Source: Vicia villosa (Eukaryota; Streptophyta; Magnoliopsida; Fabales; Fabaceae). From it: a DNA stretch of 64,000 bases. Positions 1 through 10,688 of the stretch are shown here, in pieces (positions within the stretch are counted from its first letter, which is position 1; each line of letters opens with the position of its first letter). A model generated the notes under the pieces. That model was not told where the DNA came from and searched no databases. It saw only the letters and a list, made by a program, of their open reading frames with translations. The DNA lies in assembly GCF_029867415.1 (NCBI RefSeq), contig NW_026705214.1:124001-188000 (forward strand), in the 5' to 3' direction. A program made the translations under genes and the position numbers.

Positions 1-545
1 CAAGCCTTTAGATCTATTTTCTTCCAATCATTCATTTTTATGCATCCATCCTTGATAGTAAGTTGCCTTAGCTGCTCCCATCATGAGATCTCTTATTAAT
101 GATCCACCTCCAAAAAATTTCTTGAAGTTTGCATACAAATGTCTCAGACAAAATCTATGCTCTATTCTTTCAAACATATCTTCAAATACTGCGACCAAAC
201 CCTATAATAATTATGAAAATGACACAACTTTAAGACAACTAACGTTTGATAATGACAAATATGAAAACATCATGAGAAGTATGAACAAAAAGTAATAACA
301 TTTGAAACTGACTAACCTAAGTGTCTCAGAGGTTTGTATTTTCTTCACACCTTCCTTGGCCACCCACCTTAAATTTGCAGATCTATTATCCAAAACCCTA
401 GCACATGCGTGGTTGTATTTTATAGTCTTAATGGCATAAGTGTGCTTATGGACCGCCTTAGAGCATAGCATTAAAAACCATATTTAGTCTGGCATTCTAC
501 CCTCACATTGTAGTTCTCATTTTTCACAAAAGTAATTTCCCTATG
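1..545 (-). pseudogene. MULE (Mutator-like) transposase relic
   Basis: Read on the minus strand, 1-200 translates to a segment containing EHRFCLRHLYANFKK followed by GGGSLIRDLMMGAAKATYYQ. This is the conserved central block of plant MuDR-type transposases. It carries an in-frame TGA near position 30. Further upstream on the same strand (about 290-470) another frame reads CARVLDNRSANLRWVAKEGVKK, typical of the N-terminal DNA-binding part of these proteins. In an intact MULE the two blocks are separated by more than 200 codons. Here they are about 100 bp apart, so the middle is deleted. Family assignment is by motif recognition; the breaks are seen directly. The left end runs off the window and no TIR is visible. 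Confidence 0.75.
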
Positions 546-601
546 ATTTGAAACTAACCACTCACTAATTTCCTCTCTAAACTAATCTAGAGATTGAATC
601 G

Positions 602-2500
602 TGTCATACCCCAATTTTTTACCCTAAGATCCCACCTCATTTGCATTGAATCTAAAACTGTGTTACCATCATTATCATCATTCATTTCATATAGAATCAT
701 TAATGCATCATTTGCTAACCAAAAAATATACAAAAAAGATATGTTTGCTTGTTGCTTATTTCACAAGGTAGGTATTGGTCAAGGAGCTCAAGCAATTAGG
801 GTTTTGAAGCTCACAAGAGTGATTCAAGCTTCTTATATGCTCAAATGATTTCCCTCACTGATCTTCAAGCCCAAGTGTGGTTCAATTCAAGATCAATAAT
901 TTTCAAATTCATCTGTTGCACAATTAGGGTTTTGACCTTATTCCAAGTTATGAAGATTTTACATGGTTAAGTGCTCAACTTTGAAATCTTGTAACTTCTT
1001 CATTAAGCAATCATTTTTTGTGCTCCAAAGGCCAAAATGAAAAACAAGTTATATACTACAACTTTGTCTTTGAGGAGGAACTCCCAAAAAATGCAAGGAT
1101 TTTGAGTTATGAAACCTTGAAGTTGGTGTCATTTTTTCCAAAACTTAGAAAAATTTTAAGGCAAAATTATTTCCAAAAAGTACCTAGCTTTGAGGCAAAT
1201 TTCAGTCAAGATACCTGGTGAATTTGAGAAAACACCAAACACCAAAGTTATAGAGGATATTGTTGACTTTCCAAAAAGTACAAGAACTCATTCATAACAT
1301 ACTTGAGCTGCAAGTTTCAAAGGGATGAAGTTGAGGTTCCATTCTTGAGTTAGAGTTCATTCTCCATGAAGAAATCTTGAAGCCTTAGCATTCAAACCTA
1401 CCAAATACTTGATTACAGATCCTATAACTTGTAAATCCTTCCTTAATCAAAAGTTTACAAAAGGATTTGATGCATTGTCCAAGTGTTTTGGCCATTAACC
1501 AAAGAATCATGCCATATTTGCACTAAAGTCATGACTTCCATCTTTAAAAAGGTGCTTTAATCACCAACTTTAAGTCTTGAGCTCATCCCTTGTTGCTTCT
1601 GACTTTGGAACATCACAAACCAACAAGCAACCATCAAAGATGCAGAAACCTCCCTAATGTCTGATGAAAGCTTGCCTAAGTCTATGGGAACCATAACTTC
1701 AAGCTTTCTTCACAAAGAAGCAAGTCAACACAATTTAAACTTGGTACACCTTTTTGCTCATATTTTTTCCTCCACAAACCACAAATTGTGCCTATTAATA
1801 GAAGCCCTTGCTTCTGAATCCAAACACGCAGAGAATTCCAAATTCACTACCTCACTTGAAAGCTTCAAATTTCACTTTGCATAAACTTGTGATTTTTGAG
1901 TTCCAACCAAATTTTGTGTCAAATTAACCATTCAAACACTTCATATATATCATATAGAATTTGTTTGGTCCATCACATTGCATATGTAGCACCCATATCT
2001 TCATCCTCCATTTTCAACTTCAAGCTTTGCAACTTGATTCGAGTAGATGTTTTTGGCATTTCAAAACAAGTTGATCATTCAGTTAGCATCATCAAGGTCC
2101 CAGGAAGTTATCCAAATCCTCAAACCACTTCTAGAAGTCCTCTAATCCAACTTTCGATCTGTACTGCAAGAGGTATGTTTTCAAACTCAAACTCTATCAT
2201 TTGTGCATCAATTCTGGAAAAGCTTGATTCTTTCTTGTTTAGAATCATGTTAGGATCAAAAACCCTCTGTTAGTTGTCATATTGTTGCTATGCATCATTT
2301 AATTTTATTTTGAAGTTTTAAGGTTCATATAATTTTTTGAGAAATTCATGAGATATAGGTAAAATAAATTGATATATGGTTGGATTCGTGGGGAAAATTA
2401 TACAACTTTCATGTTTACAGTTTTGAAGGTGATTGAGAAATGAGAGAGCTCGATTTCTAGAAAATAGGTTGTCTTGAGGTTGAAATGAAGTTGAAAATTA
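602..2500 (+). mobile_element. Truncated Tat/Ogre-like Gypsy LTR relic
   Basis: The segment opens with TGTCATACCCCAATTTTTTA at 602, the kind of start seen in LTRs of legume Ogre/Tat elements. It continues with low-complexity text (ttagggttttga, cttgtaacttcttc, gggatgaagttg) that recurs at 25100-25830, 43640-44950 and 50400-51100. No coding frame is credible; the 60-125 codon ORFs here lack any motif. The right edge is indistinct, since homology fades near 2500, and no LTR 3' end or TSD is seen. Element class is inferred from the shared terminal motif and from the better preserved copies further right. Confidence 0.5.
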
Positions 2501-2909
2501 TTTACCAATTACTTTTTATAGGTAAAAATTATTTGAGTTAAAAAATTTATTTTTATGCGTTTCTATTTCATTAATTTGTTAAACAATTCAAATTATTTTT
2601 AAGAGTTTTTTAAATTTTAAATGAGTTAACTGAAAAAAAATTCTTTCAGTATTTCAGTACGTCTTTTTATATAATTTTTTGATATGACATGAAACATTTT
2701 TATATTTATATAAAATTTAATTTTATAAATTTGTTACTTAGAATCAAATTTATAAGACAGTTAATTATAGAGAAAAAAATTAAAATTTTATTTTTAAAAA
2801 TGAAAAAAAATAGAATTTGAATCGGTGAAAGTTGTTATAAGAATGTCACGTCAATTAAAGTTAGAGTTTTATTTATAATTGTCATTGTGATAACCTAAAA
2901 TTTAGATTT
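2501..2909. other. AT-rich stretch without a recognisable gene
   Basis: Strongly AT-rich DNA with homopolymer A and T runs. I see no coding frame, RNA gene or element terminus. Similarity to the duplicated locus at 14720 begins just after this stretch. Confidence 0.5.
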
Positions 2910-3239
2910 AGGTTTATATTAAGTAAATTAATTTAAGAATGTTACTATAGAGTTTAATATCTATCCAATAACTCAAAGTCTAGCACAAATGGTTTTTGTA
3001 TAGAATCAATGATCATAGAAAATAAACAAAATATTAAAAATACATGCGAAAGTTGGTTTCAAAAATAAAAGATAGACATCGTGATTTAAAATATATGTTT
3101 ATTTAATTTTGACAATTGTCAATATTTATCAATACATTTTATTGAATAGTATCACATAAAACATATGAGTGATTTATTAATTATTGTAACTTTTCAATCT
3201 TTAAGAAATGGATATAAGCCCCACAAGCACAACATGTAT

Positions 3240-3404
3240 TCACTTGAAACACTAGTACCTGCAACATAAAAATAACTTCATACAAATATATTTATATAGA
3301 TAGACATTTATGTATACATTGTGATATGTTAAAAAAATTAAATAAATGATGAAGAGAAAAGAAAAAAAAAAAGAATACCATTACTTATGTGAAGCTTCAT
3401 AATA
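3240..3404 (-). other. Possible intron and 3' exon of the cysteine-rich peptide gene
   Basis: Downstream of the peptide stop (minus strand) a donor-like AAGTAATG is followed by T-rich DNA and then tgttgcag before gtactagtgtttcaagtg. The text after the acceptor is well conserved in copy B (about 21160-21200), better than the intron-like stretch between. This fits a spliced 3' UTR exon. No transcript evidence is available in the window. Confidence 0.35.
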
Positions 3405-3623
3405 CTAGTGTTTATGTTTGCAATCATTAACACATTTTCCCATGCATTCTGTAAAATGGCGAAATTTGAAGTCGCACTTAAAAGAACACCAAATTTGACA
3501 TATATATACTGAGTGCTTGTTGGACTTAAAATCTGGAGGTTGAGTAATGCATTCGACTTGTATTGTAAACATCATTAATATAAACATCATCACCATACAT
3601 TTTCTAATTTGACTCATTTCCAT
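3405..3623 (-). CDS. Thionin-like secreted cysteine-rich peptide
   Basis: A 72-residue peptide is read from the ATG at 3623. The frame is open upstream to 3671, but 3623 is preferred because it puts a signal peptide at the N-terminus and is conserved in the paralogue at 21514. Residues 10-23 are strongly hydrophobic (VMMFILMMFTIQV) and cleavage is likely near Cys25. The mature part has six cysteines at 42, 46, 50, 60, 64 and 68, spaced C-x3-C-x3-C-x9-C-x3-C-x3-C. This suggests two short helices with cysteines on one face, joined as a hairpin. Similar small proteins in legumes are annotated as plant thionin-like; a defence or nodule role is possible but not shown. On the minus strand a splice-acceptor-like tgcag near 3262 precedes a block conserved in the paralogue, probably a 3' UTR exon. 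It sits between old elements; expression is unknown. Confidence 0.65.
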   Translation of the reverse strand: MEMSQIRKCMVMMFILMMFTIQVECITQPPDFKSNKHSVYICQIWCSFKCDFKFRHFTECMGKCVNDCKHKH

Positions 3624-3783
3624 TACTTTTATGAATATTTTTTCTCTTAGACCATTATTTATAGCTAACATTTTCTTTTTTTTATTAAATTTATTTAATA
3701 ACTTTAATTATTCAATAAATAATTGTTATGTCATTTTATTAAAAATCTATAAAGTTTCTTATCACTATTATAAATAAATACAA

Positions 3784-4334
3784 GAGTTAAATTTGTTTTG
3801 ATCCCTATAAATATCTTAAATTTTATTTTTAGTACCTATTTAAAAAATGACATATTTTACTCTTCAAAAATTATTATGCACGTAGTTTTAGTCCCCTCAG
3901 ATAAATTGATGTGTATTTTTGAATGATTATTTTACAGACATGTTTAGAACGTTATAAAAAGTTCTTCGAAAAAAAAGAAATTCAAAATTTAATTTCTAAG
4001 TTGATATTTGCATTACTTTTATCATTATGTTTTAAAATTTAAAAAATTCATATTTAATTCTTCTCATTATGAAAATTTCTATAATTTGGTAAAGAAATAT
4101 TTTATAATATTCTAAACACGAATGAAAAAAATATGCAAAAATTTTAAATTTTAAGGGTAATTAAACAATTTTCAGAATTTTAGAAAATAGCAGGGACTAA
4201 AACTGCCTCCAAAAAATTTGTATAGAGACTAAAATATGTCATTTTTTAATAGGGACTAGAAATGAAATTTGATATATTTATAGAGACAAAAAACATATTT
4301 TTTTGACGTAAGGGACAAAAAACATACTTAACTC
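3784..4334. mobile_element. MITE with long terminal inverted repeats
   Basis: The left end (gagttaaatttgttttgatc) and the reverse complement of the right end (gagttaagtatgttttttgt) match imperfectly. The match continues inward for about 100 bp, including ctatttaaaaaatgacatat against ctattaaaaaatgacatatt. The right arm carries an extra insertion or local duplication of the agagacaaaaaacatat motif. There is no coding capacity. It resembles the common legume MITEs beginning GAGTTAA.TATGTTTTTGGTCCCT. It is present in copy A and absent from copy B, so it inserted after the duplication or was lost from B. No convincing target duplication was found. Confidence 0.75.
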
Positions 4335-4406
4335 TTAATATAAATATGATTTTTTTCTATTCAACAAGTGATGTATGTAGTCCATATATAATTTAGATAT
4401 AAAAAA

Positions 4407-4434
4407 AGTTTAATTATAGTTTTGGTTCTTTTAT
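4407..4434. mobile_element. Left end of a MITE split by Gypsy-1
   Basis: The sequence taattatagttttggttctt is the first 28 bp of a MITE. The remainder resumes at 12755 after Gypsy-1. Joined across the insertion, its left arm pairs with the reverse complement of 13030-13131. Confidence 0.65.
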
Positions 4435-6500
4435 TGTAACACCCATATATAATTACATGCATCAAATCATATAAATATACATGAATCCAAGTAATTGGTA
4501 CTGAAATACCAATAAGTTCCTAGTCAACACATTATACATATTAATGCCCTAATACAAAAGTTCTACACAATGGCATAATACATACAAGATGTTCAAAATA
4601 AAGTACTAAGAACTAGATCAAACAATGATCTCTAAGAACTCCACAACGGAAGCCTCGCCATACCAAAAGAACATAAGGAATAAGGGATCAAATTGCTTTC
4701 TCCTTACCCTTCGCGGAACCTGTAGTACCTGAAATCAATATATAATGGGGTGAGATATAAAATCCCAGTGAGTTCCCTATCCTATGGATCCTCTCGGCTT
4801 TACAAGGTTCTAATCTATAAGTCTCAAGTCATAAGGAACTAGACCTTGAGTTCTCACACTAACATTATATGGAATCATACTTAGAGTTCAACAACTCAAC
4901 ACAAGATTATTAATCGGAAACCAATACCAAGGCATCCCCATATTCCCGTCCCCTTCTACGTCTAGGAGGTGGCACGAGTCATGAATCCTTTGGAAAAATC
5001 TTGACATACGAAATGGATTCGGACTCATGAGCCTTTCCCCATGAATCGTCACTTCACATGGCCCGTACACCATCACAAGTCTCTACCCGTAGGTTCCATT
5101 CGTACACAAAAGCGGGAATCAAACCTGCCAAGATTATGTGCCTTTCTGCACGGTGAATGCCTGTTAGCATTCAAAGGAAAAATAAAGAATAAAGAAAAAC
5201 TACGGTTCCGATTAATACATCAACAATGGTGATCGCTTCCGCAAACCACTAGGCCTGTTAGCCTTTCATACTTTGGTGACCGCTCACGCAAATCACTAGG
5301 CCTGTTAGCCTTTCCTCATAAGATTCAAAACACGTATGTCCATATAATGTCTCATCCTAGATTTTCTTTGTTAAGCTACAAAACCTAACAATTCCTAGTT
5401 TTCCTCACTTATCCTTTATTCACATAACAATGAAGTTATTCAACCCTCTTGATATAAACATTTATAACAAGGTATACTAATCCACCTGCAATAGAACTCA
5501 GTAACAATTATAGAGTACACAAGCATCATACCAAAAGCATAACGTTCTCAAGAATTCGAACGAAAACCAACCCAAGTACTCAAGCAAATTCCCGATTCTC
5601 GATTAAATAATTCTCCCTTTGTTCCCAAAACCTATACTACTAGAAAGTACACGCTTCTAGCTTCCTATCACTTCGAACGGTGATTAAAACAGAGTTATGG
5701 TTCAAAAGTTATGATCGTAACAGTTTTATCTCAATAAACTAAAATTGCTAAGAAAGGCTTCAGTTCGCGCCGCGCAACAACTGGGTCGCGCCGCGAACCC
5801 TCTGGCAGTAGCAAACCCTCATAATTTCAACAGTGTTCGCGCCGCGAACCCCTGTACGCGCCGCGTACTGAGAACAGAACAAAACCCCTAAAAACCTGCA
5901 TAGCTCGCGCCGCGTAGCCCCGTTCGCGCCGCGAAGCGCGCGGAAATCAGAAATTCCAGATCTGTTTTATTGCTTTTCCATGGTTTAATCCAACCATCTC
6001 CATACTTAAACCTGTTCCAGAATCATACTAAAGCATAGAAACAACTTATACACGGTACTCTTGGAATATACAACACTAAATCATGAACATTCATGGTTTG
6101 ATTCAAAACCTAGGTTTTTCTATAGAAAACCCCAAAAAAGCATAACTTATGATTTCCATCCATAATCAAAAGCTATAAGTTTCTAACTAGAACCCACCTC
6201 GATTATGAGTCGTTGATGTCGAAGATGAGTCGATTCGGCGAAGAAATGATGAAGATCCATGTTTTCCTCTTCACTAGCTCTTTTCTTCCTCTTCTCTTCC
6301 TTCTCTCTACTTTATCTCTCTATATTCTTGTGTTGTTGCAATTGTGAGGAAGGGAATAGAAAGGAAAAGAATATAAGCAACATAACCTTAAGTTAGCACT
6401 TATAACTTAAGTGTCCAAAAGTATCTCTAATGTTCCAATTAATAAAACCTCGGTGTCAGCTAATAACATTAGAGCATTTAATTTAATACGGGGTATTACA
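4435..6500 (-). repeat. Gypsy-1 3' LTR (left)
   Basis: Ends are TGTAACACCC on the left and GGGGTATTACA on the right, so the element reads TGTAATACCC...GGGTGTTACA on its own strand. The 20-bp text cactaggcctgttagccttt is repeated near 5250 and 5298. A GC-rich array of six CGCGCCGCG cores lies at 5766-5933. Neither the LTR nor its small ORFs (for example 4888-5076) looks coding. Confidence 0.93.
5766..5933. repeat. Six-copy CGCGCCGCG palindrome array in the left LTR of Gypsy-1
   Basis: The 9-bp core CGCGCCGCG occurs at 5766, 5787, 5838, 5857, 5906 and 5925. It is CGCG, one C, CGCG, an odd-length palindrome. Several copies extend with matching arms of different sequence: GTTCGCGCCGCGAAC (5835-5849), GTACGCGCCGCGTAC (5854-5868) and TTCGCGCCGCGAA (5923-5935). 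The array stands out sharply from the AT-rich surroundings. Confidence 0.9.
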
Positions 6501-6516
6501 TCCTCCCCCCCTTAAA
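6501..6516 (-). other. Gypsy-1 polypurine tract
   Basis: On the minus strand this reads aaggggggggagga and directly abuts the LTR start. This is the expected plus-strand priming site for reverse transcription. Confidence 0.85.
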
Positions 6517-6542
6517 TAGAAATTCGTCCTCGAATTTAAGAA

Positions 6543-6974
6543 TTACCTAAAAAGGTGAGGGTAAGCATCCCGCATTACCAATTTAAGTCCCCAAGTAGCA
6601 TCACCCGGATGAGTTACATTCCACTGAACCTTAACAAGAGAGATTTCCTTGTTCCTCAACCCTTTAGTCTCTCCTCCCACTATGCGGCTCGGTAAGGGTT
6701 CAAAAGTCAAATCTGATTCCATCTCTATTGCATCTGGTAACACTGGTTGAAGAGGATCAGGAATAAACTTCCGAAGTTGAGACACGTGAAAAACATCATG
6801 CATTTCCGATAGAGAAGGTGGTAAAGCTAAACGATAAGCTACTTCACCAATCCTTTCTAGAATCTCATACGGTCCCACGTATCTCAGACTTAACTTTCTC
6901 GACTTAAACGGTCCCTTCAACCTCAATCTCGGAGTAACCTTCCAGAATACATGGTCACCTTCTATAAACTCCAA
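6543..6974 (-). pseudogene. Gypsy-1 integrase C-terminus and chromodomain-like region
   Basis: A 143-codon open frame begins EGDHVFWKVTPRLRLKG. This is the GPY/F-type module after the integrase core, with YVGPYEILERIGEVAYRLALP, then DVFHVSQLRKF. It finishes with a chromodomain-like stretch (LRNKEISLVKVQW...ATWGLKLVMRDAYPHLF). The homologous part of Gypsy-2 is at 41330-41791. The frame is separated from the rest of the integrase by a stop near 6990. It would have been the C-terminal part of a single Pol polyprotein, acting in target-site choice. Confidence 0.8.
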
Positions 6975-7109
6975 AGGCCTTTTACGGTTACCCGCCTAAC
7001 TCTTCTGATGATCTTGAGCTCGTTTAACCTTATCACGAATCATTCTAATCTTGTCCGTGGTCTCCTGAAAAATTTCCGGTCCCAAAACTCTACCATTACC
7101 AACTCCTGA

Positions 7110-7796
7110 TCAACACAACGGTGTTCTGCATTTTCTCTCATACAATACTTCATAAGGTGTCATACCAAAACTCGCGTGATAACTATTATTGTATGCAAAT
7201 TCAATCAATGGTAAAAGCTCTTTCCAGTTTCCTCTACTTTCAAGCACACAAGCTCTTAACATATCTTTCAAGGTTTTTGTCGTTCGTTCCGTTTGACCAT
7301 CCGTCTGAGGGTGGTTCGACGTGCTCAACATAATTTAGATCCCATCGCTTGCTGGAAAGCTCTCCGAAACCTTGAAGTAAACTTTGGATCTCTATCCGAC
7401 ACAATACTAGAGGGTACACCGTGCAACTTCACAATCTCTGCAATAAACAACCGTGCAAGATGACTTGCCTTGTAAGTAGTCTTCACGGCTAAGAAATGTG
7501 CAGATTTCGTCAACCGATCTACAATCAACCAAATAGAATCATATCCACCTTGAGTACGAGGTAAACTAACCGCAAAATCCATTGAAATACTATCCCACTT
7601 CCATATTGGAATCTGTAGTGGTCGTAACAATCCACATGTTCTTTGATGTTCTATCTTTACCTGCTGGCATACTGCACACTCCGATACGTAGCTCGAGTAA
7701 ACCCTGGTTGAACCAACACCTCTCGTAACTTAGCATCTAACACTTGTGCTTGTTGAATGTCGTTCCTCAAAATAGAATTAACATTCAAGTTTTCCC
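7110..7796 (-). pseudogene. Gypsy-1 integrase core, frameshifted
   Basis: Two overlapping minus-strand frames together cover the integrase catalytic core. One (7325-7630) has [15 protein letters not shown] and VSDRDPKFTSRF, which supply the first two catalytic aspartates. The other (7110-7331) has [20 protein letters not shown], which supplies the glutamate. The change of frame falls at about 7325-7331. The upstream zinc-binding part (7640-7790) is visible only as fragments. The gene cannot give a functional integrase. Confidence 0.85.
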
Positions 7797-9284
7797 TCAA
7801 CACTCCATTTTCAGTCCAACAAATTGAAGGTTAAAAATCTCGAAATCTTTCCACAATGTATACTCTAACACCATCAATTCGGCTCTCTTTAACACCTTCC
7901 GACTCAATGCATCCGCCACTTTATTCGCTTTGCCTGGATGATACTTCAAGTCAAAATCATAATCCTTTAAGTATTCCATCCACCGCCTCTGACGCATATT
8001 CAACTCCTTCTGGTCGAATAGGTACTTTAAACTCTTGTGGTCGCTGAACATTTCAAAATGAACTCCATACAAGTAATGACGCCACACCTTTAGGGTAAAA
8101 ACAACCGCAGCCAATTCTAAATCATGAGTTGGATAATTCTCTTCGTGAACCTTTAACTGTCGAGATGTGTATGCTACCACCTGACCATCCTGCATCAAAA
8201 CCCCTCCTAATCCTTTCTTGGAAGCATCGCAAAATACTTCATAGGACTTATTTGGGTCAGGAACGATCAAAACAGGAGCAGTCGTCAATCTTTCCTTCAA
8301 GCCCATGAAACTTTGTTCACACCCCGAATCCCAATCATAAGGACACTCCTTCCGAGTAAGTCTAGTCATTGGTAAAGCCAATTGAGAAAACCCTTTTATA
8401 AATCTTCTGTAGTAGCCGGCTAAGCCCAAGAAACTTCGGACTTCTGAGACATTGCTCGGTCTCTCCCAATTAATTACCGCTTCAATTTTTGTCGGGTCCA
8501 CTGCCACACCTCCTTGAGATATAACATGACCAAGAAATCTTACCTCTGTCATCCAAAACTCACACTTGCTTAACTTAGCAAACAATTGATTTTCTTGCAG
8601 TACCAACAGAACAATCCTCAGGTGTTCTTCGTGCTCTTGTGGAGTACGAGAATAAATAAGAATGTCATCGATAAAGACTACCACAAATTGATCTAAGTAA
8701 GGCTGAAATAACCGATTCATATAATCCATGAAAACAGCTGGAGCATTCGTAACACCGAAAGGCATCACCAAGAATTCGTAATGACCATAACGGGTTCTAA
8801 ATGCAGTCTTTGGCACATCTGAGCTCTTCACACGGATTTGGTGATAACCTGACCGCAAATCAATCTTCGAGAACACACAGGCTCCTTTCAATTGATCTAA
8901 CAAGTCGTTTATCCTAGGCAAAGGGTATTTGTTCTTGATGGTGGCCTTATTCAACCGACGGTAATCAATACATAGTCTCATCCCACCATCCTTCTTCTTT
9001 ACTAACAACACTGGAGCTCCCCACGGTGAGACACTAGGTCGCACAAAATGTTTGGTCCTCAATTCCTCCAATTGCCCCTTCAATTCTCTTAATTCAAGTG
9101 GTGCCATCCGATACGGAGAAACGGATACAGGAGCCGTTCCCGGTATCAGGTCAATAGAGAATTCCACTTCCCTTTCCGGAGGGACATCTGGAAAAACTCT
9201 AAAAACAGCAATTTGTGAAACCTCTAACTTGTCACCCGTCTCCTTAGTAAGAACCAACAGAACAGACTTCTCTTTCTCAGACAA
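7797..9284 (-). pseudogene. Gypsy-1 reverse transcriptase and RNase H
   Basis: A 495-codon open segment of Pol. Reverse transcriptase motifs run in order: [56 protein letters not shown], and the catalytic box [10 protein letters not shown]. RNase H follows with [38 protein letters not shown] and [15 protein letters not shown]. It ends at a stop just after the connection domain instead of running into integrase. This is the best preserved part of Gypsy-1 and is clearly related to, but diverged from, the same region of Gypsy-2 (38940-40240). Confidence 0.9.
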
Positions 9285-10560
9285 GAATTAATCATGCCTA
9301 CCGTACCTTCCAGTATAGTAATTAAAACATCTTTCGGAGTAACTTCTTCAGATGGAATAATGATTAACTTCTCTTCACACCCAATGAATACTAAAATAGC
9401 AGAAAACCTATCCATTCCAAAACAACATCTACTTTCTTAAGTGGTAAACAAGTAAGGTCAATCTAGAAATTTCCTACCACCCACAGATAACACTCAATTC
9501 TCATACACCAACGGTGTCTCGACTATCTCATCCAAGGCATACATTCGACCAGTACTTCTTCCTTACATTTGATTCCTATTCTGAGGACAATTTCGCACCA
9601 CATGCCTTTCTTGTCAATAATAAAAACATTTCGCCCTTTCTAAGGTTACACCTTCCAAGGTGATTCTTACCACAACCACGACACACCGGAGGTGCACTAG
9701 ACCGAGAACCTTACACTTGTTTCCCCTAGAAAACTTGTGACCTAGGCCGGAACTGTTGGCTTGGCCTTCCTCTCTCATTCTGATTCTTCTTTAAATCTTC
9801 CTCAGCTTGAACTTTCTTCAAACTGGTCTCAGCCACACAACATTGTCACAACAACTCCGTATAGGTAGTGAACTCCCTCTAGGACACACTATGCGAAATT
9901 TCAGCCCTTAAACCAAACAGAAACTGGTCTACCTTCTAACTCTCATCAGGAGCATACCCGGCCTGTCTAGAATAAGCAGCCAGAATTTCCAAACTTCTCA
10001 GTATAAATAGCCAGCGACATATTCTCCTGCCTTAACTGTTGGAATTCCAATTACTCTTTAGTTCTCTGGGAACTAGGAAAAAATATTTCTCCATAAAAGT
10101 GGTCTTGAAATTAACTCACTCCTTAGGTACTTCTTGAATAGTCATCAACGCAGAAGCACTCTTCCACCATCTCATCGCTGGACCTTTTAGCGAATGAGAA
10201 GCAACACCACCCTGCCCTCTTCACTACAATGCACGATCTCCAAGATTCCTTCCACATTGGCCACCCACTCGTGTGCCTTAATTGGATCTAATCCGCCATG
10301 AAATTCCGGAGGATTCATGCGAATGAAATCCTTATAAGTCGCACCTGCAGCTTCGGGTACAACCACTGGAACATATGACCGCCATTCCTCTGTTGCATCA
10401 TCTGCAGCATGAACTGATTCTGCTGCTGTTGCATCAACTGGGGCCACGGAAATTTCTCACCGCCATACGGTTGATTCACTTGTGGGGGTTGAGTGTGGGG
10501 GTCAACCACAAGTCCTGCGTCCGTCCACCATGTTCCTGGAGGTCATGAAAATGGGATTAA
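9285..10560 (-). pseudogene. Gypsy-1 gag and protease remnants
   Basis: Minus-strand fragments in several frames. Near 10320-10510 is the gag N-terminus, rich in Q and M. Near 10190-10330 a frame has FIRMNPPEFHGGLDPIKAHEW, the usual gag opening. Near 9640-9690 there is a zinc-knuckle-like CRGCGKNHLGRC. Many stops and frame changes intervene. I could not find a protease D-S/T-G motif, and the distance from knuckle to reverse transcriptase is about 100 bp shorter than in Gypsy-2, so part of the protease is probably deleted. Confidence 0.75.
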
Positions 10561-10674
10561 GTTGATCAGGCTTAATACCATAGTCATAACACAACAAAAA
10601 TCATGGGAACCCAACACATCTTGGACAGAAAGAAACACTTATAATATCTCATGGCTAGGTCGAGGATACGACCT

Positions 10675-10686
10675 GCTCTGATACCA
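10675..10686 (-). other. Gypsy-1 primer binding site (tRNA-iMet)
   Basis: On the minus strand this reads TGGTATCAGAGC, complementary to the 3' end of plant initiator tRNA-Met. It lies 2 nt from the right LTR, which is therefore the 5' LTR. Confidence 0.93.
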
Positions 10687-10688
10687 AC

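Noticed and set aside
594..2273. Four short plus-strand ORFs in the first 2.3 kb
   Set aside because: AT-rich LTR relic; no recognisable motif, and homologous regions further right do not keep the frames.
4888..5232. Two 62-63 codon ORFs repeated exactly at 11142-11486
   Set aside because: They lie inside the Gypsy-1 LTRs, so repetition reflects the LTR pair. No motif, signal peptide or codon pattern supports a gene.
5766..5933. CRISPR-like array reading of the regularly repeated cores
   Set aside because: Repeats are 9 bp, spacing is irregular, there are no cas genes, and the context is a plant LTR.
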